NCBI GenBank assembly: GCA_019423445.1
Contig: JAHZBJ010000071.1
Span: 1 to 9,794 of the forward strand
Direction of reading: 5' to 3'
Source of the DNA: Oscillospiraceae bacterium
GTDB taxonomy: Bacteria; Bacillota; Clostridia; Oscillospirales; Ruminococcaceae
Length of the DNA: 9,794 bases
Part shown: in pieces, positions 1 through 4,992 of the stretch
How positions within the stretch are numbered: the first letter of the stretch is position 1
How the letters are laid out: every line of letters starts with the position of its first letter
Notes under the pieces: generated by a model
Told to the model about the DNA's origin: nothing
What the model saw: only the letters and a program-made list of their open reading frames with translations
Databases searched by the model: none
Position numbers and translations under genes: made by a program

Positions 1-118
1 TTTCCACTGCCGCCATGCCGTCGTAGGCCTCGGTGCCGTGGTGGCCCTCGAAGCTGGCGTACTTTTTAATTATTTGGCGGATATTCTCTTCGTCATCCAC
101 CACCAGGATGTGATACAT
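1..118 (-). CDS. Response regulator, N-terminal receiver fragment (runs off window start)
   Basis: The first 39 codons read MYHILVVDDEENIRQIIKKY and continue to an AYDGMAAVE-like segment. This is the beta1 strand plus the acidic DDE pocket (D8, D9, E10) and alpha1 helix of a CheY-like receiver domain. The phosphoacceptor Asp and the output domain lie beyond position 1, so the effector type (DNA-binding OmpR-like or other) cannot be told. The ATG at 118 is chosen because it gives the receiver frame and has GGAGG at 128-132, 9 bases upstream; the ATG at 123 is in another frame and gives no recognisable protein. It follows the YjdF-like membrane gene on the same strand after about 106 bases, with no convincing promoter in that gap, so the two may share a transcript. 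A partner kinase would be expected outside the window. Confidence 0.85.
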   Translation of the reverse strand, partial: MYHILVVDDEENIRQIIKKYASFEGHHGTEAYDGMAAVE

Positions 119-224
119 GCCATTTCGCCTCCATCCGCCCAAAGGGCCGCCGTATGATGCCTCCAGCATAACGCAGCAACGTGATGAATGTGTGAATCCC
201 AGGGGAAGAATATGAGAAAAAAGG

Positions 225-944
225 TCAGCTTTGGGAACGGCGGCGCCGGAGCAGGAGTTTTTCCACCCACCCTTTCTGATATTTCAGGGAGATGTAGCCG
301 ATTACCGACATCACCGCCGCGCCGATGGTGTCCACAATAAGGTCCTTCATGGTGTCCATCAGGGCCAGCCGTCCCATGAAGGGGGTACCGTCCTCCAGAC
401 CAAATTTCTGCATGTTGGTGTGGAGGATACCATCTGCTGTAAACTCATAGATCTCCCAGATTACGCCCAGGGTGACGGCGAAGCAGAACGCAAAAGTGGC
501 GACGAAGATGGGAGAGAGATTCATGGGGACCCGGTCGGTCTTGTTGAGAAAGGTGATGAAGGAGAAGCCCAGGGCACCCAGCATGGCGCCGCTGAAAGTG
601 TGGAGAATGGTGTCCCAATTTTTGACGTCATAATAGAAAGAACGCCCTTCTCCCAGATAGATGGCTCAGTAGAGGAAGACAGCGTAAATGAGGAGCATGT
701 TGGAGGGGATCTCCAGCTGGATCTTTTTATCCAGGATACTGGGAAGGTTCAGAGCGAATACCCCCAGAATACACTGGGCCAGCATCAGAACATAGTCCCC
801 CTTGACCCGGACGCCGGTTTCATCGGTTTCGGTGGGGGCCAGAGCCATGGCGATAGAAATGTAAATGATGGAAGCCACCAGAGTGACCAGAACAAGGGTG
901 AAGATTAGATGGCGCCAGTTCATGGGCTTTTTGAACGTTTTCAT
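225..944 (-). pseudogene. YjdF/DUF2238-like membrane protein interrupted by an in-frame TGA
   Basis: One reading frame of 240 codons, read right to left from the ATG at 944 to a TGA at 225-227, is broken only by a TGA at 666-668 (codon 93). The N-terminal part has a short basic start (MKTFKKPMNWRH) and three hydrophobic segments. The frame resumes without a shift as AIYLGEG, then FYYDVKNWDTILHTFSGAMLG, further membrane segments with WEIYEF, and a basic C-terminus rich in Arg. WDT.LH..SG, WE.YE and an acidic D-T-IGA stretch resemble the YjdF/DUF2238 inner-membrane family, whose function is not established. A ribosome site (AGGAAG near 950-955) precedes the start. Because the downstream half keeps its frame and membrane character, the stop is either a recent nonsense mutation, a base-call error, or a recoded codon. 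TGA ends several other genes here (rpiR, cmk, the XRE gene), so the code is not globally reassigned. Family assignment is from memory of motifs. Confidence 0.72.
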
Positions 945-958
945 AGAGCTTCCTTTCC

Positions 959-973
959 GGCGGTGAGACCGCC
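959..973 (-). promoter_or_regulatory. Perfect 6-bp dyad in the leader of the YjdF-like gene
   Basis: GGCGGT-GAG-ACCGCC lies just upstream of the ribosome site of the minus-strand membrane gene and downstream of its proposed promoter, so it would sit in the 5' leader of the mRNA. It could act as an RNA hairpin affecting translation or as a protein-binding dyad. The sequence alone does not decide. Confidence 0.4.
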
Positions 974-1045
974 TGTAAAAATAAATTCGTCCAAGATTCC
1001 CACCCTGAGGGGGGCGAAAATAAAATGAAAAGCAATAGATAATTT

Positions 1046-1075
1046 ACTATACCATGAATGTGACCTTCCTGTAAA
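1046..1075 (-). promoter_or_regulatory. Sigma-A-type promoter for the YjdF-like gene
   Basis: Read on the minus strand, a TTTACA box (1075-1070) and a TATAGT box (1051-1046) are separated by 18 bases, both close to the vegetative consensus. Transcription would start near 1039, leaving a leader of about 95 bases that contains the GGCGGT/ACCGCC dyad. Confidence 0.6.
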
Positions 1076-1219
1076 GAAAAGCCAGTGATTCTAAGAGTTT
1101 TGGGAACCCCCAAAGAGCATTCTGGAGGCCAGAGGGACTCTGAGAAGGCGGCGTTTAAAGGCAAAATCCTTAAAGAGGTGTGAGGGATACGCGGGACTTG
1201 CTCCAGTGTCTTGAAAGAT

Positions 1220-1252
1220 ATGCAGGAGCGGCTGCAAAAACCTGCATTTTTT
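1220..1252 (+). terminator. Terminator-like hairpin upstream of the rpiR promoter
   Basis: The arms ATGCAGG (1220-1226) and CCTGCAT (1241-1247) form a perfect 7-bp stem with a 14-base loop, followed at once by a six-T run (1247-1252, the first T shared with the stem). This is the layout of an intrinsic terminator on the plus strand, with a rather long loop. No gene is seen on that strand upstream of it. An alternative pairing, GCAG (1222-1225) with CTGC (1232-1235), uses the same left arm. It may end a short untranslated transcript, insulate rpiR, or be an operator. Confidence 0.4.
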
Positions 1253-1264
1253 CGCTGCAAAGCC

Positions 1265-1293
1265 TTGATTTTTCCGGCGGGATTGAGTATGAT
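1265..1293 (+). promoter_or_regulatory. Sigma-A-type promoter for the rpiR-family gene
   Basis: TTGATT (1265-1270), a 17-base spacer, and TATGAT (1288-1293) give a good vegetative promoter. Expected start of transcription is near 1300, leaving a leader of about 34 bases that carries GGGAGG at 1317-1322. Confidence 0.7.
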
Positions 1294-1333
1294 GATGTGG
1301 GATTAAAATGGCTTTTGGGAGGATTATGCAGCT

Positions 1334-2209
1334 ATGCCAATGGACCTTCTAAGCATCATTGAAAAGAATATGTCCGGTTTTTCCAAAGGACAGAAGCTGA
1401 TTGGAAAATTCATTACCCAGCATTATGACAAGGCGGCTTTTATGACGGCCTCCAAATTGGGGGACACCGTTGGAGTGAGCGAGTCCACAGTGGTGCGCTT
1501 CGCCACCGAGGTGGGGTTTGAAGGATATCCCCAGCTCCAGAAGAATCTTCAGGAGATCATCCGCAACCGCCTCACCACCGTCCAGCGGATGGAGATCATT
1601 GATGGCCAGATCGGCGACGCCGACGTCCTCACCAAGGTGTTGAGCCTGGACAGCGAGAAGATCCGGCGGACCCTGGAGGAAACCGACCATGACGCCTTTG
1701 AGGCGGCGGTGAACTCCATTGTGGAAGCGGGGGAAATCTATATCCTGGGAATCCGCAGCTCCAGCATGCTGGCCAGCTTTCTGGCCTTTTACTTCAACCA
1801 GATGTTTCCCCATGTCCATTGTGTCAATTCCAACTCCACCGGTGAGACCTTTGAGCAGATGTTCCGGATCCGGGAAGGGGATGTGTTCATCGCCATGAGT
1901 TTCCCCCGGTATTCCCAGCGGACTTTGAAGGCCGCCCGGTACGCCAAGAGCCAGGGGGCGAAGGTCATCGCCCTCACCGACTCCACTTCGGCTCCTCTGG
2001 CCCAGGCGGCGGATATCCTCCTGCTGGCCAGGAGCGAGATGGCTTCCTTTGTGGACAGCCTGGTAGCTCCCATGAGCGTTATCAACGCCCTGATCGTGGC
2101 GGTGGGACTCAAGAAGAAGGATGAGATCAGCAAGACCTACTCCACCCTGGAAGGAATTTGGGAGGAGTACGACGTCTACGAAAAAACCGACGCCCCCTCG
2201 GCACCTTGA
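1334..2209 (+). CDS. MurR/RpiR-family transcriptional regulator (HTH plus SIS domain)
   Basis: A 291-residue protein, the usual size for the family. An N-terminal RpiR-type helix-turn-helix spans about residues 1-80, with TASKLGDTVGVSESTVVRFATEVG at about 38-61 as the DNA-reading unit. A sugar isomerase (SIS) domain covers about 125-255, with the phosphosugar-loop serines in GIRSSS (139-144), SFPRYS (189-194) and TDSTSAPLA (215-223). Such regulators sense a phosphorylated sugar or amino sugar and control its catabolic genes. No sugar gene lies beside it, so its target is unknown. The ATG at 1334 is chosen because GGGAGG (1317-1322) sits 11 bases upstream; the in-frame ATG at 1340 is a possible alternative, 17 bases from the site. 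It has its own promoter and is followed by a strong hairpin before the flavoprotein gene. Confidence 0.93.
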   Translation: MPMDLLSIIEKNMSGFSKGQKLIGKFITQHYDKAAFMTASKLGDTVGVSESTVVRFATEVGFEGYPQLQKNLQEIIRNRLTTVQRMEIIDGQIGDADVLTKVLSLDSEKIRRTLEETDHDAFEAAVNSIVEAGEIYILGIRSSSMLASFLAFYFNQMFPHVHCVNSNSTGETFEQMFRIREGDVFIAMSFPRYSQRTLKAARYAKSQGAKVIALTDSTSAPLAQAADILLLARSEMASFVDSLVAPMSVINALIVAVGLKKKDEISKTYSTLEGIWEEYDVYEKTDAPSAP

Positions 2210-2227
2210 GGGGACGGGACAGTAAGC

Positions 2228-2267
2228 AACGCCCGGCAGCGAAGGCTTCTTCGTTACCGGGCGTTTT
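2228..2267 (+). terminator. Long hairpin after the rpiR-family gene (terminator or attenuator)
   Basis: AACGCCCGG (2228-2236) pairs perfectly with CCGGGCGTT (2257-2265). Inside, after a single C/A mismatch, AGCGAAG pairs with CTTCGTT (one G-T) around a GCTT loop, giving about 16 pairs. Only four T residues follow (2264-2267), so termination is probably partial. The next gene has no obvious promoter of its own and may depend on read-through. Confidence 0.6.
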
Positions 2268-2304
2268 GGGCTCCGGTTTTCCGGTGCCCCAGGAAGGAGA
2301 AACC

Positions 2305-3552
2305 ATGTACGACGCGATTATTATCGGAGGAGGGGCGGCGGGGCTCCTCTGTGCCGGTTTTGCAGCCCGCCGGGGCCTTTCGGTACTGGTGGCGGAAGGG
2401 CGGGAACGCCCTGCCCGGAAGATCCTGGTCACCGGAAAGGGCCGGTGCAACCTTACCAACAACTGCTCTCCGGATGAGGTGATGAAGAATGTCCTCACCA
2501 ATCCCAAGTTCCTTTACAGCGCCCTGAACCGGTTTGCCCCCCGGGATACCATGGCCCTTTTTGAGAGTCTGGGGGTGCCCCTGAAAACGGAACGGGGGAA
2601 CCGGGTGTTTCCCATCTCGGAGCGGGCCATGGATATTGCAGACGCTTTGGCAGCTTTTGCCCGGGAGAGCGGCGCCCGGATCGCCCCGGAGGCCAAGGTG
2701 GAGGAGATTCTTTTGGAGAAGGGAGCCGCCGTTGGCGTCAGATGCCGGGACGGCCGTACCTTCCTGGGACGGAGCGTGGTGCTGGCCGCCGGAGGCATGA
2801 GCTACCCCGGCACCGGCAGCGACGGCAGCGGCTTTCAGCTGGCCGCCGCCCTGGGGCACACCATTGTGGAACCCCGGGGGAGCCTGGTGCCCATTATCTG
2901 CGCCGAAAGCTGCTGCGCCGGGATGATGGGTCTTTCCCTGAAAAACGTCACCCTCACCTTATGGGAAAAGGGGCGAAAGAAGCCGGTGTTCCAGGAGCTG
3001 GGAGAAATGCTGTTCACCCACTTCGGCGTCTCCGGACCCTTGGTGCTTTCCGCCAGCGCCCATATGAAAAAGCCCGCGGAAACATATCTGCTGACCATTG
3101 ACATGAAGCCGGGCTTGACCCTGGAGCAGCTGGACGCACGGCTTCTCCGGGACCTGGAAGAAGCCCCCAACAAGGATCTTGGGAATCTTTTGGGGAGTCT
3201 GCTGCCCCGGGCTTTCATTCTGCCCCTGCTGGAATCGGCAGGAGTGGAGCCCACCCGGAAGGCCCATCAGCTGACCCGGGAGGAGCGGGGCCGTCTGGAA
3301 ACCCAGATCAAGGCTTTTTCCCTCACTCCTACCGCCCTGCGGCCGGTGGAAGAGGCGGTGGTCACCGCAGGCGGGGTGAAGGTTTCGGAGGTGGACCCCA
3401 AAACCATGGCGTCAAAACTGGTGCCGGGGCTTTATTTCGCCGGGGAGGTGCTGGATATCGACGCCAGGACCGGGGGATTCAACCTCCAGCTGGCCTTTTC
3501 CACCGGCCACGCCGCCGCCATGGGGCTCCCGGAAGCCGGGGAAAAACGGTAA
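2305..3552 (+). CDS. HI0933/BaiN/YhiN-family FAD-dependent oxidoreductase
   Basis: A 415-residue soluble flavoprotein of normal length. An N-terminal Rossmann FAD-binding loop reads YDAIIIGGGAAGL (GxGxxG at residues 8-13), followed by the family signature GKGRCNLTN (44-52), and near the C-terminus PGLYFAGEVLDIDARTGGFN, which closes the FAD site (about 374-393). A middle insertion carries MLFTHFGVSGP. Members are annotated variously as aminoacetone-oxidase-like, BaiN (proposed bile-acid reductase) or HI0933; as I recall, E. coli YhiN has been reported to make dihydrouridine in 23S rRNA. The reaction here cannot be fixed from sequence. The ATG at 2305 is chosen because AAGGAG (2294-2299) lies just upstream and the FAD motif starts right after it; an upstream extension of the frame into the rpiR gene has no family sequence. 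Its place ahead of cmk - plsC - ispH/S1 fits a housekeeping role. Confidence 0.92.
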   Translation: MYDAIIIGGGAAGLLCAGFAARRGLSVLVAEGRERPARKILVTGKGRCNLTNNCSPDEVMKNVLTNPKFLYSALNRFAPRDTMALFESLGVPLKTERGNRVFPISERAMDIADALAAFARESGARIAPEAKVEEILLEKGAAVGVRCRDGRTFLGRSVVLAAGGMSYPGTGSDGSGFQLAAALGHTIVEPRGSLVPIICAESCCAGMMGLSLKNVTLTLWEKGRKKPVFQELGEMLFTHFGVSGPLVLSASAHMKKPAETYLLTIDMKPGLTLEQLDARLLRDLEEAPNKDLGNLLGSLLPRAFILPLLESAGVEPTRKAHQLTREERGRLETQIKAFSLTPTALRPVEEAVVTAGGVKVSEVDPKTMASKLVPGLYFAGEVLDIDARTGGFNLQLAFSTGHAAAMGLPEAGEKR

Positions 3553-3577
3553 ATTCAGCCTCCGCTGCCTGGGAACT

Positions 3578-3606
3578 GGAAAAATTCCTTTTCCCCGGGC
3601 GGGAAA
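3578..3606. promoter_or_regulatory. Small dyads between the flavoprotein gene and cmk
   Basis: GGAA-AAA-TTCC (3578-3588) is followed by a perfect TTTCCC-CGGGC-GGGAAA hairpin (3590-3606). There is no T run after it, so it is not a clear terminator. The hairpin overlaps where the -35 region of the cmk promoter would sit and could be an operator. Confidence 0.3.
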
Positions 3607-3608
3607 TG

Positions 3609-3617
3609 TGCTAAAAT
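3609..3617 (+). promoter_or_regulatory. Extended -10 promoter candidate for cmk
   Basis: TGC followed by TAAAAT (3612-3617) matches the extended -10 form (TGn-TATAAT). No good -35 box is present at the usual distance, which is common for extended -10 promoters. Transcription would start near 3624, about 70 bases ahead of cmk. Confidence 0.45.
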
Positions 3618-3639
3618 AAAAACGTGTTTGATGTCCTGA

Positions 3640-3665
3640 GGCGGCGCTGGTCTTCCGGAGCCGCC
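3640..3665 (+). promoter_or_regulatory. Hairpin in the cmk leader
   Basis: GGCGGC (3640-3645) pairs with GCCGCC (3660-3665); after a G/A mismatch CTGG pairs with CCGG around a TCTT loop, one pair being T-G. This gives ten pairs in total. No T run follows, so it is a leader structure rather than a terminator. It ends 16 bases before the GGGAGG ribosome site at 3682-3687. Confidence 0.45.
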
Positions 3666-3694
3666 CTTCAAAATCCAAATCGGGAGGTTTTTCC

Positions 3695-4363
3695 ATGATC
3701 TCCATTGCCTTGGACGGCCCGGCAGGGGCCGGCAAAAGCACCATTGCCCAGGAGGTGGCACGCCGCCTTTCCATCCTCCATGTGGATACGGGGGCCCTTT
3801 ACCGGGCTGTGGGCCTTTTCGCTCTGCGCCAGGAGGCTGATCCCGCTGATCCGGAGCAGGTGGTGCCCCTCCTTCCCCAAATCCATGTGTCCCTGTCCTT
3901 CACTCCGGAGGGACAGCGGATCTACCTCAACGGGGAGGATGTTTCGGAAGCGATCCGGGAGCCCCGGGCCAGTATGGCGGCCTCCGCGGTTTCCGCCATC
4001 CCTAAGGTGCGGGAGTTCCTTCTGGACCTCCAGCGGGATCTGGCAAAGACCAACAACGTCATTATGGACGGCCGGGATATCGGCACGGTGGTTCTTCCCA
4101 ATGCCACTGTCAAGATCTTCCTCACCGCTGAACCGGAGGCCCGGGCCATGCGCCGGTACAAAGAGCTGATTGAGAAGGGCCATGAGGTGGACTACGACTC
4201 AGTGCTCCGGGACGTCAGGGAGCGGGATTACAACGACTCCCACAGGGCAGCGGCTCCTCTGCGCCAGGCGGAGGACGCCTGGTTCTGCGATACCACCCAC
4301 CTGGATCTGGCCGGCTCCATCGACACCATTGTGGAATACATCAAAGGACGGACCGCGTTATGA
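3695..4363 (+). CDS. cmk: Cytidylate kinase
   Basis: A 222-residue cytoplasmic kinase of standard length that phosphorylates CMP and dCMP to the diphosphates with ATP, feeding RNA, DNA and CDP-lipid synthesis. The P-loop is GPAGAGKST (residues 8-16). It is followed by DTGALYRA (31-38), the CMP-binding helix region; MDGRDIGTVV (124-133); the LID-like segment FLTAEPEARAMRRYKEL (142-158); and RERDYNDSHRAAAPL (175-189), all typical of bacterial CMP kinases. The start at 3695 has GGGAGG 7 bases upstream (3682-3687). Its stop overlaps the start of plsC (ATGA at 4360-4363), pointing to translational coupling. It probably shares a transcript with plsC and ispH/S1. Confidence 0.97.
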   Translation: MISIALDGPAGAGKSTIAQEVARRLSILHVDTGALYRAVGLFALRQEADPADPEQVVPLLPQIHVSLSFTPEGQRIYLNGEDVSEAIREPRASMAASAVSAIPKVREFLLDLQRDLAKTNNVIMDGRDIGTVVLPNATVKIFLTAEPEARAMRRYKELIEKGHEVDYDSVLRDVRERDYNDSHRAAAPLRQAEDAWFCDTTHLDLAGSIDTIVEYIKGRTAL

Positions 4364-4992
4364 AAGCTTTCTATACCTTCGCCTGGTGGGTGACCCGGAT
4401 CATTTTCGCCCTCCGTTACGATATCCGGATGGAGGGACGGGAGAACATCCCTGCAGAGGGCCGAGCGCTGGTGGTGTGCAACCACCGGTTTCTTAAGGAC
4501 CCGGTGGTGCTTGCCCATGCTTTCCCTCCCAGACGCCGGCTCCACTTTATGAGCAAGGCCGAGTGGTTTGAAAATAAGGCTTTTGGCGCCCTTCTTACGG
4601 CACTTGGAGTGTTCCCGGTGAACCGGGGCCAGGGGGATATGGCCGCCATTGGGAAGGCTGAGGACCTGGTGCGGGAGGGGGAACTGGTGGGGATCTTCCC
4701 CGAAGGAACCCGGAACCGCACCGGCGGTCCCATGAAGCCCAAGTCCGGCGCTGCTTTTATCGCCAGGCAGGTCCATGCGCCCATTCTGCCCTGCGCCCTG
4801 ATTTTTGGAGAGCGCCGGGGCTTCCGTTCCCGGATTGTGGTAAAGATTGGCCCCCCCATCCCCTATGAAGAGCTGGGATTCGGCCAGGAGGAGCGCACGT
4901 CCCTGCGCCGGGCCAGCAAGCTCATTATGGGCCGTATCAACGCCTTGATGGGCTGGGAGGAGGATGCGGATGAAGAAGATTCAGGTCGCTGA
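4360..4992 (+). CDS. plsC: 1-acyl-sn-glycerol-3-phosphate acyltransferase (PlsC/LPLAT family)
   Basis: A 210-residue membrane-associated acyltransferase that would acylate lysophosphatidic acid to phosphatidic acid. A hydrophobic N-terminal segment (about 4-19) may anchor it. The catalytic HX4D box is NHRFLKD (H42, D47); in many homologues the box reads NHxSxxD, but here the small residue is Phe44. GVFPVNRG (83-90) is motif II, FPEGTRNR (113-120) is the glycerophosphate-binding motif III, and PILPCAL (141-147) is motif IV. The C-terminus is short and acidic (EEDADEED). It overlaps cmk by four bases and the ispH/S1 start by about 23 bases, so the three genes form one tightly packed unit. Acyl-donor type and exact position specificity cannot be read from sequence. 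Confidence 0.92.
   Translation: MKAFYTFAWWVTRIIFALRYDIRMEGRENIPAEGRALVVCNHRFLKDPVVLAHAFPPRRRLHFMSKAEWFENKAFGALLTALGVFPVNRGQGDMAAIGKAEDLVREGELVGIFPEGTRNRTGGPMKPKSGAAFIARQVHAPILPCALIFGERRGFRSRIVVKIGPPIPYEELGFGQEERTSLRRASKLIMGRINALMGWEEDADEEDSGR

Larger units (their letters stand above)
945..1333. other. Gene-free regulatory region between divergent genes
   Basis: About 390 bases without a convincing gene. It holds the minus-strand promoter and leader of the YjdF-like gene (about 945-1075), a run of short perfect hairpins (1098-1115, stem TTTTGGG-like; 1121-1133, TCTGG-AGG-CCAGA; 1130-1142, CAGAG-GGA-CTCTG), a terminator-like hairpin at 1220-1252, and the rpiR promoter at 1265-1293. The longest readable frames here look like chance openings: they show no family motif and no ribosome site. 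Confidence 0.6.

Noticed and set aside
119..224. A promoter between the YjdF-like gene and the response regulator
   Set aside because: The best pair (TTCACA and TATGCT on the minus strand) has a 20-base spacer, too long to support.
231..908. A 225-codon open frame on the plus strand across the YjdF-like gene
   Set aside because: It mirrors the minus-strand gene, has no ribosome site, and its protein is low-complexity His/Gly/Asp-rich with no family motif.
225..944. Reassigned genetic code (TGA as Trp or Gly) to explain the interrupted membrane protein
   Set aside because: TGA is the natural stop of the rpiR-family, cmk, XRE and M23 genes here, and Trp and Gly are coded normally throughout.
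2158..2304. Upstream in-frame start for the flavoprotein inside the rpiR gene
   Set aside because: It adds basic, family-foreign sequence that spans the hairpin at 2228-2267; the ATG at 2305 has the ribosome site and leads straight into the FAD motif.
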